This document shows, piece by piece, positions 1-8,687 of a DNA stretch of 64,000 nucleotides. The position numbers and the translations under genes are program-made. Each line of letters begins with the position of its first letter. Positions within the stretch are counted from its first letter, which is position 1. The notes under the pieces were generated by a model that saw only the letters and a list, made by a program, of their open reading frames with translations, was not told the origin of the DNA and made no database searches. This DNA comes from Arthrobacter sp. OV608 (GTDB lineage Bacteria > Actinomycetota > Actinomycetes > Actinomycetales > Micrococcaceae), in contig FOEZ01000004.1 in the NCBI GenBank assembly GCA_900110595.1, positions 124,001 to 188,000 on the forward strand. The letters run 5' to 3'.

Positions 1-102
1 GGCGTCATCACCTGCGACGGCAAGGAAGTGGATCTTGCCTACCGGTTCGAAGGCACGGACCAGCTGAAGATGACCAACATCAAACTCCGGCCCAAGGCCT
101 AG
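1..102 (+). CDS. C-terminal end of a protein of unknown function (starts before the window)
   Basis: An open frame enters from the left edge and stops with TAG at 100-102, giving about 33 residues that end in KLRPKA. The piece includes a short CDGKEVDLAYRF stretch but is too short to assign to a family. The gene runs toward actP (16307-17923, minus strand). Before the 16-kb insertion the two stop codons were only about 110 bases apart and shared one terminator hairpin. Confidence 0.6.
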   Translation, partial: GVITCDGKEVDLAYRFEGTDQLKMTNIKLRPKA

Positions 103-124
103 CCCCCGCCAGGACCAGGAACAC

Positions 125-143
125 AAAAGAGCCTTCGCGCCCA
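125..143. terminator. Left half of an intrinsic terminator split by the IS island
   Basis: Positions 125-141 read AAAAGAGCCTTCGCGCC. This is the reverse complement, apart from one G-T pair, of GGCGCGGAGGCTCTTTT at 16243-16259. With the inserted DNA and one CCA copy removed, the two parts form a hairpin with a 17-bp stem, a CAT loop, and A and T tracts on the two sides. That is a typical bidirectional terminator for the convergent genes ending at 102 and 16307. Confidence 0.8.
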
Positions 144-168
144 TGAACTGGTCCCCAGAAGTTGGACT
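144..168. repeat. Left terminal inverted repeat of the IS3-family element
   Basis: The terminal bases TGAACTGGTCCCCAGAAG continue as TTGGACT. They match the right end (16214-16238, opposite orientation) at 24 of 25 positions, the one difference being a G/C at position 8. The adjoining outer CCA is the target duplication. Confidence 0.85.
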
Positions 169-181
169 GGCTAACTAAATC

Positions 182-1160
182 CTAAGCCGCGAGGGCCTGG
201 GCACGGTATTGCACCGGGCTCAGGCCCTCAAGCTTTGTTGAGACCCTTTCGCAGTTGTACCAGCGGATGTACTCGTGCAGCGCCGCTTCCAGTGCTTCAA
301 CATTGAGGAACCGGACGCGGTAGAAGAGTTCTTCCTTGAGGTGCCCGAAGAAGTTCTCCATCACGGCGTTGTCGTAGCAGTTGCCCTTGCGGGACATCGA
401 CTGGACCGCGCCTGCATCCTTTAGGAGATTGCGCCACGAGACGTGCTGATACTGGAATCCTGGTCTGAATGCACGAGCGGTTTTTGGCTGCCGTCGAGCA
501 ATGCCAGCGCAGCACGGAGCGAACTGTTGGTCAGTTCCAGGTTTGGCGATATGCCGACGGAGTAGGCGATGATTTGCCGGTCGACGAGGTCCATGACCGG
601 TGAGAGGTAGAGCTTTCGCTCACCGACGCTGAATTCCGTCACGTCAGTGATCGACTTACGGTTTGGGGCGGTGGCGGCGAACTCACGGTCCAGCACGTTC
701 GGGGCAATTCTGCCCTGGTCTCCTTTGTAGGAGTTGTAGCGCTTCTTCCGCCTGACCTGGCCTTACAGAACAGCTCAAGGACACCCATCAGCTTCAGCAC
801 GGTTTTCTTAGCAACCTTCCACCCCTTCTTGAGCAGTTCGCTGTGCACGCGGCGGTGCCCGTACCGGCCATGACTCTTCTTGAAGATATCCAGGACGGAG
901 GACTTGAGTTCTTCTTGCGGATCAGGGGCCTCAAGCCGGGCCTGGTGATAGAAGAACGTGGAGCGGGCAAGACCCGACACCTGAAGCGGAACAGAAAGAG
1001 GGAAATCAGCCTTGAGGGCGATGAGAGCCTGAATCTTCACCGACGCTTCTATGTCTGGCAAGCGGGTGAAACGGGTGCGGGCGCGGACCAAGTTGTTGCT
1101 GAGGGCGGCTTTGGTGACCCGCCAGCTTCCCCTCTCCCCTCCGTTGTTTTGGCTGCTGGC
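182..1160 (-). pseudogene. IS3-family (IS150 group) transposase OrfB, frameshifted
   Basis: This was the catalytic integrase-fold subunit of an IS3-family transposase. Three overlapping frames together give the protein. Around 1160-760 lies the N-terminal HTH_21 region (LARSTFFYH, then HGRYGHRRVHSELLKKG). 696-421 has the first catalytic Asp region (SITDVTEF, then VMDLVDRQIIAY and SDQ). 397-182 has the Glu region (NCYDNAVMENFFGHLKEE) and the typical C-terminus with YIRWYNCER and LSPVQYR. At least two frameshifts separate these parts, so no full-length protein can be made. The orfA partner is missing here and is found 14.5 kb away at 15692-16195. Confidence 0.85.
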
Positions 1161-1209
1161 GAAGCTTGCGGAGCTGTTGCCGACGGAGGCCTGTCTGCCC
1201 TTGGGCAAG

Positions 1210-1824
1210 GGCCGGGAAATTCCCAGAGGAAATCAGCGATGAATTAGGAGCGCCGCTGGTCCATTTCCTGTCACGCAGGCCTCGACGGAGGAGGGGCTAG
1301 ACCGGCGGGAGCGGACACGTACAATCCGAAGGAATCTCAATGATGTTGTCAACGGATTCCTGCACCGGAGGCCTTCAACGCATCCATGCTTCCGGTCGCC
1401 ACGGCTCTGAATGCCCACTCATCCGGAAGCACTTCACGGCGCTCAGTCCTACCCACAATGATTCTCCAATCACCCCGCTGGCTACATCCCTCCTACACAA
1501 ACAATCTGACACCCCCTTTTTGGCTGCTGACACCCCCGCGCGTAGCTGTGCCCGACGGAGCCGGGGCAACCCGAAGGGCAAGCAGCCGATGGGTTGTGGG
1601 AGGAGATAAGCGCAGCGCCGACACAAGGCATCCGCTGCGCGGCCGTCCGCAGGACGGTTGAGCCGGTGGAGCGGGCACGTACGATCCAACGGACAGCAGC
1701 AAAAAGAAAGAAACAGGCTTGTGCTGTCCGAGCGCAGCGAGGCCCATATCGGCCCCGAGGCAGGGGTCTGCCAAGCCAGCCCCGGTGGCCCGGAGCATTC
1801 CTCGTCAGCGGCCAGCTGCCGCGT
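1210..1824. other. No supported gene; diverged non-coding DNA with weak internal duplication
   Basis: No reading frame here resembles a known protein. Two segments, about 1146-1340 and 1517-1700, share scattered blocks: TTTTGGCTGCTG, a GACGGAG stretch, and GAGCGG(A/G)CACGTAC(A/G)ATCC near the end. This suggests an old duplication, perhaps of IS-flanking sequence. Confidence 0.4.
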
Positions 1825-3246
1825 TTACCCCACCAGAGCGCCAGGTCGCCCGCCGGTTGTCCGGCGGGAACGTGCCGTGAGGGTGTGGATGAGCAGGGCG
1901 ATGAACACCGCCGCGCAGAGGAGTGCTCCGATTGCGAGCGTGGTGCTGATTCCGGCACCGGTGGGGTGCAGGTCCGGTGCCATGTCCGCGGCGAGCACCG
2001 CGCCGGCGACCGCAGTGCCGAAGGAGCTTCCCACGGTGCGCAGGACCTGGTTGAAGCTCACCGAACTGCCCAGCTCTTCGGCGGCCACGCTGCGGGCGAT
2101 CAGCGCCGGCATGGCCGCATAGCTGGCCCCCATGCCCAAGCCGAACACCAGCATCCCGGTCAGGATCTCCCAGAGCTGGGTGTGGGCCAGCCAGAGCAGC
2201 ATGCCGGCGGCCGCCATCATGCCGGCGCCGATCGGCAGCAGCGTGGCCAGGGGGATCCGGTGCGACAGGCGGCGCACGAGACGGTTCGCGCTGAAGCTTC
2301 CCACCGACAGCGGGAACATCACGAAACCGGCCCAGAACACCGGCAGCGCGATGCCGTAGCCGGTGGCGGCCGGGGCCTGGGCAACGAGGCTGGAAATCGA
2401 CAGGCAGATGTACATCGCGGCGCCCAGCCCGATGGCCGTGCTGTTGGCCAGCAGCACATCCCCGTTCCGGAGCACCCGGAGGTTGACCAGCGGATACCGC
2501 GTCCGCAGTTCAGCCCGGACCCAGGCCGTGAAGACGGCTGCGGCGACGAGGAAGGCGCCGATCGTCCAGGGCGAGCTCCACCCCCAGTTCGGCCCCTCGC
2601 TGACGCCCAGGAGCAGGGCGCCAAGGCCGAGGCCGAGCAGGCCCGCGCCGGTGTAGTCGAACGGTACCCGTGGCGCCTGCTCATCAGGCCCTGCCGGCAC
2701 CACGCGGAAGACCACAATGATGGCTGTGACCACGAACAACGCGGCAAACCAGAACGCGAACCGGAAGTCGAAGAATCCCGCGATGATGCCGGTCAGAGGG
2801 TAACCGACGCCCACTCCGGTTGCCACGGTCACCGACAGGCTGGAGATAGAGAACCGCACCTTGCCGGCAGCGACATACCGGCGCGCGAGGGCGATCGTCA
2901 CCGGAACAATCCCGTAGGTCAGGCCCTGCAGTGCCCGTCCGGCAAGGAACACCGTGAAGTTTGGTGCCGCCGCGGCGATGACGGACCCGGCCAGGATGAG
3001 CCACAGTGCCGACAGCAGGAGACGCTTCTTGTGCGGTCCGTCGCTGAGCCGGCCCATCACCGGAGTCGCCAGCGCGCCGACCAGGAGGTTGACGGTGAGC
3101 ATCCACTGCGCCGTACCGACCGAAACGTGCATCTCGCGGGAGATAGTCGGCACCAGCAACATGCCCAGCGAGCTCACGATCGCCGTGGACAGTGCCGCGT
3201 AGATCAGCGCCGGGACCAGGCTTGAACGTGCCGCCGGCTCAGTCAA
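1825..3246 (-). CDS. MFS drug-efflux transporter, DHA2 (EmrB/QacA-like) type
   Basis: A 473-residue inner-membrane protein with about 14 hydrophobic segments, the DHA2 layout for proton-driven export of drugs or toxic organic molecules. The loop after the second helix carries the MFS signature (GRLSDGPHKKRLLL), followed by GRALQGLTYG, the equivalent of the DHA motif in helix 4. The start codon overlaps the end of the upstream MarR gene by 8 bases, so the two are translationally coupled. Control of an efflux pump by a linked MarR protein is a common arrangement. The substrate cannot be read from sequence. The gene lies inside the IS3-bracketed island and is intact. Confidence 0.88.
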   Translation of the reverse strand: MTEPAARSSLVPALIYAALSTAIVSSLGMLLVPTISREMHVSVGTAQWMLTVNLLVGALATPVMGRLSDGPHKKRLLLSALWLILAGSVIAAAAPNFTVFLAGRALQGLTYGIVPVTIALARRYVAAGKVRFSISSLSVTVATGVGVGYPLTGIIAGFFDFRFAFWFAALFVVTAIIVVFRVVPAGPDEQAPRVPFDYTGAGLLGLGLGALLLGVSEGPNWGWSSPWTIGAFLVAAAVFTAWVRAELRTRYPLVNLRVLRNGDVLLANSTAIGLGAAMYICLSISSLVAQAPAATGYGIALPVFWAGFVMFPLSVGSFSANRLVRRLSHRIPLATLLPIGAGMMAAAGMLLWLAHTQLWEILTGMLVFGLGMGASYAAMPALIARSVAAEELGSSVSFNQVLRTVGSSFGTAVAGAVLAADMAPDLHPTGAGISTTLAIGALLCAAVFIALLIHTLTARSRRTTGGRPGALVG

Positions 3247-3679
3247 CGGAGGCCTCCGAGCCGAGCTTCCGGAGGATGGGGATGACCGCCTCGAGTGTCT
3301 TCCGCTCCTCCGGCATCAGCCGCTCGGCTACTGCCCGGTCCACCCAGGCATGACCGGTCGCCAGCTCCTGGGCCAGCTTCTGCCGTCCCGCATCGGTGAG
3401 CTCGATCCAGCACCGGCGCCGGTCCCGGGCGTCGGGCACCCGCAACACGAACCCCAACCGTTCCAGCTCACCTGCGGAGAGCGAAATGGCCTGGGGACTG
3501 ACATGCATGGCGGCAGCGAGTTCCGAGCTCGTAGCCCGCCCCTGTTCGGCCAAGTGGCTGAGCACCCCCAATTTGCCCGTGGAAAGCGTCCGTTCGGCAT
3601 TAAGCCGGCGCAGCAGGGGGCGCAGTGCGTCGAAGAAGGAGCGCGTCATCAGCTGGTCCGTCATTGATCCGTGCGTCAT
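3239..3679 (-). CDS. MarR-family transcriptional regulator
   Basis: About 146 residues with the MarR winged helix: a helical N-terminus, the DNA-recognition region (TSSELAAAMHVSPQAISLSAGELERLG), and the wing with the family sequence DARDRRRCWIELTDAG. It probably represses itself and the DHA2 pump whose start overlaps its stop. The start is uncertain: ATG at 3679 is used, ATG at 3664 is possible, and TTG at 3694 would add five residues. None has a strong ribosome-binding site, so a leaderless or weakly translated message is possible. The region just upstream (about 3690-3720) contains TTGATCATG-like promoter or operator sequence. Confidence 0.85.
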   Translation of the reverse strand: MTHGSMTDQLMTRSFFDALRPLLRRLNAERTLSTGKLGVLSHLAEQGRATSSELAAAMHVSPQAISLSAGELERLGFVLRVPDARDRRRCWIELTDAGRQKLAQELATGHAWVDRAVAERLMPEERKTLEAVIPILRKLGSEASVD

Positions 3680-3802
3680 CCATCGACTGTACAAGGAACA
3701 TGATCAAGATGCTTGCGTATATTCCGGACGCTCCCGGACACCAGCGAAAACCAGTGCGAGCCCGCGAGCATGCACTTGTCCTTGCGTAGGGTGGGGGCAT
3801 GA

Positions 3803-4042
3803 GTGATCCAGCTCCACACCCTGGTCGGCAGTGAGGCTCGGCACGGTAGTGCGCGGCAGTCACCACTGGTCCGCCGGGTCCTGGCTGTGGTCTTCACTGT
3901 TGCCGCAATTGGATCGGTGGTGCTGGTGGCCGTGGACCTGATCGTTGGTCGGCCAGCTGCCGGCGATCTGTTTATCGCCTTTCTCAACAGCCTGGCGACC
4001 GTTTGGTTGTGGCGCACAAGCTCTGAAACTGAGCGGACATGA
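3803..4042 (+). CDS. Small two-helix membrane protein, unknown function
   Basis: A 79-residue frame opening with GTG. It has a basic N-terminus (RQSPLVRRV) and a hydrophobic segment around residues 26-46. A second hydrophobic stretch (LFIAFLNSLATVWLW) precedes a charged tail, SSETERT. The topology resembles the small membrane proteins common in actinobacteria, but I recognise no family. A strong terminator follows 45 bases downstream, which supports real transcription in this direction. An ATG at 3799 is in another frame and meets a stop after 11 codons. Confidence 0.45.
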   Translation: MIQLHTLVGSEARHGSARQSPLVRRVLAVVFTVAAIGSVVLVAVDLIVGRPAAGDLFIAFLNSLATVWLWRTSSETERT

Positions 4043-4086
4043 CGAGGGCCGGCCTTGGCCGGCACTTTGGCAGGTGCTTAACGAGG

Positions 4087-4119
4087 TGAGGCCGGCCCCT
4101 TCGGGCCGGCCTCAGTTTT
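4087..4119 (+). terminator. Intrinsic terminator
   Basis: A perfect 12-bp stem (TGAGGCCGGCCC at 4087-4098, GGGCCGGCCTCA at 4103-4114) has a CTTC loop and is followed by GTTTTT. It ends the transcript of the small membrane protein gene upstream. Confidence 0.85.
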
Positions 4120-4166
4120 TCCCTCAGAATTAGGAAACCTGTCGTGCAGCGTCATTGCTGCGGAAG

Positions 4167-4400
4167 TTAGTGGTCCAGGGGGGATTTTTCCCAGGAGATG
4201 TCCACGGCGGAGGGGGCCTGCTGCTGGATGGTCAGCATGGACAGTTCCAGCACGTCTTGGGCGTGGGTGGCGCCGGCGGGTGCGGCGTCGTCGTCCGTGA
4301 GGATGAAGTCGTGACTCAAGTGCTGCCCCCTGGCTTGAAGTGGTGTCGTTCCACTCTCACTGTAGCCCGGCGGCAGGCAGTGGGTTCTGTTGGGGGTGCT
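4167..4400 (-). pseudogene. Unidentified C-terminal protein fragment
   Basis: An open minus-strand frame with no start codon near its upstream end runs for about 78 codons and stops with TAA at 4167. Its last 50 residues look like a genuine acidic C-terminus (HDFILTDDDAAPAG, then THAQDVLELSMLTIQQQ, ending WEKSPLDH). The amino-acid make-up is unlike a shadow frame. It is probably the tail of a gene whose front was lost in the rearrangements of this island. I do not recognise the family. Confidence 0.3.
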
Positions 4401-4585
4401 GCGCCCGCGTCAGCGTGATCGGCGGCCTCAGTGATGTTCCTATAGACAAGTCCCCCCTGCTGATTTTTGACCATGGCACGATGGCCGCTAACAGCCGCCG
4501 GCGGAAACACCACCAAGTTGAGCTGACTATGACGGAAGGGTGGCAGTAGGTGCCTTAGACTTCCCGAAGAATCAGGCTAAGGGGG

Positions 4586-5191
4586 ATGGACGTGGACGGA
4601 GAGCATGCGGGACCGCCGCGCCATCCCACGACGCCTAAGGAATGGAGCCGCCAAAGGTCCTCTTGGGGCGAAGCGGTACCAGAGCCGCCCCGAAAGCAAC
4701 CCGTTCCGCCGAGCAGCGCAGTCATCCAAATGTGGACTGCCTACGCTGCATTGTTCGTCATCGGGGTCTTCATCCAGCAGAGCCAGAACACAGGGAACTA
4801 TGACGGTGTCACGTCATTCATAGCAGCCCCGATAGCGGTGGTAATCGCTATAGTGGTCCCCGCCCTCACTTTAGGGGCTGTGGCTCTGCCCGGGCTCGTC
4901 ATCCGCCTTGTTCCGAAGCTCAGAGGTTGGTGGATTGCCCATGCGGAAATCGGTGCAGTTGGGGTCATCCTAGGCGTGGGCCTTATCGCGGTCTCCTATT
5001 TTGCCGGAAGCTATGATTCGGGTGAGATCGACGGTTCGGTCTATGCAGTGTGGGTGCCTGACTGGTCCCTCCTTGCAAGCAGCTGGTCCACTTTTGCCTT
5101 CTTTGCCTCACACACCTGGATCCCCGAGAGGTGGCGTCCTCGCAAGCGAAAGGGACCGGTTCCCTTAGGGGGTGGATATGGAGATCACTAA
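4586..5191 (+). CDS. Membrane protein of unknown function
   Basis: A 201-residue protein. The N-terminal 45 residues are hydrophilic and proline-rich and look cytoplasmic. Four hydrophobic segments follow at roughly residues 48-65, 78-108, 120-142 and 155-175, and the tail is basic (RWRPRKRKG). I see no catalytic motif and do not recognise a family. The stop overlaps the start of the DUF6188-like gene by 20 bases, so the two form a coupled pair and may act together. The pair has no obvious link to the neighbouring efflux or IS genes. Confidence 0.65.
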   Translation: MDVDGEHAGPPRHPTTPKEWSRQRSSWGEAVPEPPRKQPVPPSSAVIQMWTAYAALFVIGVFIQQSQNTGNYDGVTSFIAAPIAVVIAIVVPALTLGAVALPGLVIRLVPKLRGWWIAHAEIGAVGVILGVGLIAVSYFAGSYDSGEIDGSVYAVWVPDWSLLASSWSTFAFFASHTWIPERWRPRKRKGPVPLGGGYGDH

Positions 5192-5564
5192 GGTAGGCGA
5201 CCGGTGGGACCTTCCAGTGGCCGGGCAGCTTGTCACGCAATTGCGGTTCGACTATGCATTTTCCATCCTCCTTGAAGACGGGGTCTTGATAAGGATTGGG
5301 GGCAGCTTCATCCTCATAACCGCTGATGGACAGCATGCTCTCGATCCTGGATCTGATCCCGAAAAGATGGCACCTGTACTCGCGCTAACACGATCGACTG
5401 TTGTTCAGGGGGCGGCTTTTGAGGATGGACGCCTAGAACTGAACTTCTCCACAGGCGAACTTCTCCTCGTGCCCATATCCGAACAGTACGAAGCGTGGGA
5501 AGCCGCTGGTTCAAAGGGCTTGCTAGTGGTTTCGTCACCAGGAGGCGGACTCACCGTCTTCTAG
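5172..5564 (+). CDS. DUF6188-like protein
   Basis: A 130-residue protein matching what I know of DUF6188, a small actinobacterial family of unknown function. It shows the opening WDLPVAGQLVTQLRFDYAF, a central beta-rich region with an acidic DPGSDPEKMAPVLAL segment, and the end YEAWEAAG followed by PGGGLTVF. It is predicted to be soluble. The GTG at 5172 lies inside the upstream membrane-protein gene, and an ATG at 5178 is equally possible. Similar small proteins often occur as immunity-like or lineage-specific genes, but nothing here proves that role. Confidence 0.65.
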   Translation: MDMEITKVGDRWDLPVAGQLVTQLRFDYAFSILLEDGVLIRIGGSFILITADGQHALDPGSDPEKMAPVLALTRSTVVQGAAFEDGRLELNFSTGELLLVPISEQYEAWEAAGSKGLLVVSSPGGGLTVF

Positions 5565-5604
5565 AGGATCGCCGGTCTGCTCTATTGGCGGTCGCGGACA
5601 GGGC

Positions 5605-6412
5605 CTACGTATCTTTACTTAGGCTCCTCTTTACGTAGGCTCCGCAAAGGTCTCTCTTGAGGCTGTAGTAGATCTCTCTTGCAATGAAACGTTTGAGGCA
5701 GCAGATGGCATCGGCGGATGAGTGTCCCTGGGCCCGTTTCCGGTCTCGGTAGGCCTGTGACCTTGGGTCGTAGCGCAGGCGGCAGATGGCGATGAGGTAG
5801 ATGACACGGTTGGCTTGGCGGTTGCCCCCACGGTGCAAGCGCATGCGGTGAGACTTACCAGAGGAGACGGGGACCGGGGCGACGCCGCAGAGCCGGGCGA
5901 AGGCAGCTTCATTGCGGAAGCGCTCAAAGTTCTCGCCGGCAGTGATGAGTAGCTGCGCGACGCTGACAGGGCCGACTTGGGGCAGCGCCAGTGTATTGGG
6001 TGCCACGGCGGAGACCAGCTGGTTCAGGTGCTTGTCTACCTCATTGATTTCGGCCGTGAGCTCGTGAGAACCTTACGGGCAGCGGCCTCGGCATCCACGG
6101 CGTCACTCTTTCCGCCGCGGTGGCGGACCTGTGAGTGGCCCTTGTTGACCTCGACTACATCTATTCCTGCGGCTATCAGGTGCCTGGTCAGTCCGGCGCC
6201 GTAGGAGCCGGTGCATTCGACGCCGAAGGCATTAATGATGCCGAAGCTTGCGGCCCAGTCCAGTAGTTCTTGGTAGCCGTTCCGGTCCGCGGGGAATTCT
6301 CGGTCTCCGAGCATCCGCCCGTCCTGGTCCACTGCGCCGCGTGGTGGACCAGCTGGTGAGTGTCCACACCGATAGTTACGGCCCTGATCGGGTGTGTCGT
6401 TGTGAGTGTCAT
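5605..6412 (-). pseudogene. IS110-family transposase remnant (first copy)
   Basis: IS110 transposases use a RuvC-like DEDD fold plus a C-terminal serine domain. The N-terminus is in one frame (MTLTTTHPIRAVTIGVDTH, starting at 6412). The RuvC-like middle is in another (FGVECTGSYGAGLTRHL and SDAVDAEAAARKVL, about 6320-6070). The transposase_20 C-terminal part is in a third (LPQVGPVSVAQLL, FARLCGVAPVPVSSGK, HRGGNRQANRVIY; 6006-5605). At least two frameshifts make it inactive. The second IS110 remnant at 14.4-15.4 kb is a clearly different relative. Confidence 0.85.
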
Positions 6413-6536
6413 GCCTGCTCATTCCTGTCGGGGTTGAGAGTGGCGAGCACGATTGACCGGGCCGGGCGGACAAAGCACTGAAAAGCTAAGCTGCACGTTC
6501 CTATCAAGTCACGACTCCGTCCCGCCCGGTCGCCCT

Positions 6537-6820
6537 AGGTGAGTGGCAGGGAAGTTGAGCCGACAGATCTCCGCATAGACAGCATCCGCGCGTTGCTGCG
6601 AATCGTCACGTAGCCGGCAAGTCAGGAACCCCTCCCCTGCCACGGTCTTATCTTGGCCAGTCCGCGCCCCTTGCGAATTGCGACGCGCTGGTGCGGGGCC
6701 AAAAGTGGGTAGCTGGAGAGCCGGGCTGACAAATCTCCTCCTAGACAGATCACACAACATTCACATCAATCGTCACGCAGCGGGTAGGTCAAGACCGGCT
6801 CCCCTGCCATTGCCCATTCT
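6537..6820. repeat. Two imperfect direct repeats of about 110 bp
   Basis: Segments at about 6541-6645 and 6707-6815 align over their length. Shared blocks include GAGCCG(A/G)..TGACA(A/G)ATCTCC, TAGACAG, AATCGTCACG(T/C)AGC and CTCCCCTGCCA. The first copy also carries a short terminal inverted repeat, GTGGCAGGG (6543-6551) against CCCTGCCAC (6635-6643). No gene lies here. This may be the end of a lost mobile element or a small non-autonomous element. Confidence 0.5.
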
Positions 6821-6839
6821 CCTCAGTGCGCACGCGGGG

Positions 6840-6978
6840 GAGGCCGGCATCGCACCCAAGGGGCCCGGATCACCCTGGCAGAACGGCTTCATCGAATCCT
6901 TCAACGCCCAATTCAGAAGGGAACAACTCTCCGGCGAAATTTTGGACACCATGGCCGAATCGAAGTATTTGGCCCAAA
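6840..6978 (+). pseudogene. IS3-type integrase-core fragment
   Basis: About 45 residues of the C-terminal integrase core are visible: PGSPWQNGFIESFNAQFRRE, the region carrying the catalytic Glu, then LSGEILDTMAES. There is no N-terminal part, and the reading is cut abruptly at about 6978, where the end of an IS21-type element begins. It is a leftover from an IS3 element that was invaded by another IS. Confidence 0.75.
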
Positions 6979-7340
6979 TGTCAGCGATGGTCGAAAAGTG
7001 AGCCGTTTCGCGGGCTGAAAAGTGAGCCACTTTTTCGCTGGTTATTCTGCCGTATTTTCCGGCCTTGTCGAGGGCAGCGAGTCGACCTGGGTGTTTGAGG
7101 CGGTAGCTGGAACCTTTGAGGGTGATGACTTCGGCGTGGTGGACGATGCGATCGATCATGGCCGATGCGACGACCTGATCGCCGAAGACGTCGCCGCAGG
7201 GGGCGAAGGGCAGGTTCGCTGTCAGGATCAGCGAGGCGTGCTCGTAGCGCGATGAGACCAGTTGGGAGAACAGGTTCGCGGCGTCCTGCTCGAACGGGAT
7301 GTAGTCGACTTCGTCCACGATGATCAGATGTCGCCGATAT
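6979..7340 (-). pseudogene. IS21-family IstB helper ATPase, truncated, with IS21 end repeats
   Basis: IstB is the AAA+ helper protein of IS21-family transposition. The visible part starts at the Walker B region (LIIVDEVDYIPFEQ). It continues with FSQLVSSRYEHASLILTAN, FGDQVVASAMIDRIVHHAEV and LKGSSYRLK, all diagnostic. The Walker A half and the partner transposase IstA are missing. At the left the element ends with TGTCAGCG (6979) and two copies of GAAAAGTGAGCC (6992-7002 and 7018-7029 region), which look like IS21 terminal repeats. The frame is disrupted near 7340. Confidence 0.8.
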
Positions 7341-7560
7341 TCTGCCGGGCCTCGGCGAGGAGGGTGTGCACTGACGGAGGAGACCGCCCTGCCCGCGATG
7401 TTCGACGCGCGGTGGCCGCTCCTCGACGTGCGAATCGGGCTCGAGTGCGAAGGTCGGCACACTCGCTGGGGGCGCCTGAGAAGCGCATCGCGTCCGGTCC
7501 GGCGAGATGACTCTACCGTCCGACCAGTTTGCCGACCTCTCACCTACGTCGCGTTAGCAT

Positions 7561-7602
7561 TGACGCTCCGGAGCCAGCACGCGGGCTGGCTCCGGAGCGT
7601 CA
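7561..7602 (-). terminator. 18-bp perfect hairpin after the binding-protein gene
   Basis: TGACGCTCCGGAGCCAGC (7561-7578) pairs perfectly with its reverse complement at 7585-7602 around a 6-base loop. It lies 9 bases past the stop of the binding-protein gene. There is no clear T tract on the minus strand, so it may act as a 3' stabiliser or a weak terminator. Confidence 0.6.
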
Positions 7603-7610
7603 GCGATGAA

Positions 7611-8687
7611 TTACTTCGCCAGCAGTTGGTTCCAGCGTTGTACGAACGCCTTGAACTGGTCGGATGTAATGGCCGGAATCTCGACAAGGGTGGACCCGTC
7701 GGCCTTGATGTCCGAAGGTGTGCCCTTGAGCACCGGAATGAATCCACCTTTGGACATCAGCGCCTGACCCGACTTGCCCAGCAACCAGTTCGCGAAGACC
7801 TGACCCGCGTTCGGGTGCTTGGCCGACTTGACGACTGCAATCTCGCCGGAAACACTCGAGGCAGTCGGGGGGAGCCGGTAATCGATGGGCGCGCCGGTCG
7901 CTTTGATGGTCGCGGCCACCGCAACAGGTACGGGCATCGATGCAGCCACTTCCCCTGCGGACAACGCCGTAATCTGCGGGTTCGAGCCAGCATAGATTCC
8001 TGGCTTGCCCTTGGCGGTCAGCTTCTCGAGGAATCCGGAGCCCGCCACATCGGGCTTTTCGATCTCTTGGTATAGCGAAGCAACGATCGGGCCAATTGAG
8101 GGGTCCGTTACTCCCACCATGGACGGGTCCATGTTCAAGAAGTCCTGCCAGTTGCTTATGCCCTTAGGCAGCAGCTTGGTGTTCCAGGCCCACACATACG
8201 GTTGGTTTCCGAAGGTCTCCACATACGGTGTGCGCTGATACTTGGCCCGGTCGAATGCGGGATCGCTCAGCGCCGGGAAAGTCAGCGGCATCAAAGCACC
8301 CTTGCTCGCATAGGCGTCAAACGTCGGAATATCCAGATTGCCCACGACATCAGCACCAGCATTGCCGGATGCGATCTCCGCATTTAGTCGGGCTCCGATA
8401 TCCGCGGGGCTCAGACGCGCATACGTCAGTTTGATGTTCGGATAATCCTTTTGGAACGCGGACGGCAGCACATCGACGACCGTCGTGTTCCAAGCTCCGT
8501 AAATGGTCACCTCGCCTTCCTTGTTCGCGGCGTCCACGATCTTCGACCACTCGGCCTCATCCATAACCTTGTTCGCCGCGGCGCTTGGGTTCGCATCTGA
8601 GCCGCCAGTAGCTGAACCGGCTCCACCGGACGCGCAACCCGTCAACGCAAGCAACGCACATGCCACAACTAAGGATCCACGCATCAT
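7611..8687 (-). CDS. ABC transporter substrate-binding lipoprotein (extracellular family 1)
   Basis: About 358 residues. A signal peptide (MMRGSLVVACALLALTGC) ends in the lipobox LTGC, so the protein should be lipid-anchored outside the membrane. The mature part is a periplasmic-binding-protein fold of the iron/polyamine/small-anion type (GEVTIYGAWN near the start, ADVVGNLDIPTF, then APIDYRLPPTASSV). Starts at 8687 or 8684 are equally possible; AAGGAG lies 4 or 7 bases upstream. No permease or ATPase gene is nearby, so it must use components encoded elsewhere or be an orphan. A palindrome identical in its core to that before the sulfatase lies about 96 bases upstream, which ties it to the sulfatase cassette. 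It may bind a sulfate ester or the product of its cleavage; this is inference. Confidence 0.85.
   Translation of the reverse strand: MMRGSLVVACALLALTGCASGGAGSATGGSDANPSAAANKVMDEAEWSKIVDAANKEGEVTIYGAWNTTVVDVLPSAFQKDYPNIKLTYARLSPADIGARLNAEIASGNAGADVVGNLDIPTFDAYASKGALMPLTFPALSDPAFDRAKYQRTPYVETFGNQPYVWAWNTKLLPKGISNWQDFLNMDPSMVGVTDPSIGPIVASLYQEIEKPDVAGSGFLEKLTAKGKPGIYAGSNPQITALSAGEVAASMPVPVAVAATIKATGAPIDYRLPPTASSVSGEIAVVKSAKHPNAGQVFANWLLGKSGQALMSKGGFIPVLKGTPSDIKADGSTLVEIPAITSDQFKAFVQRWNQLLAK

Noticed and set aside
1594..3225. A long plus-strand frame of 543 codons
   Set aside because: It is the shadow of the efflux-pump gene on the other strand: its composition is rich in Arg, Gly, Gln and His, and it matches no family.
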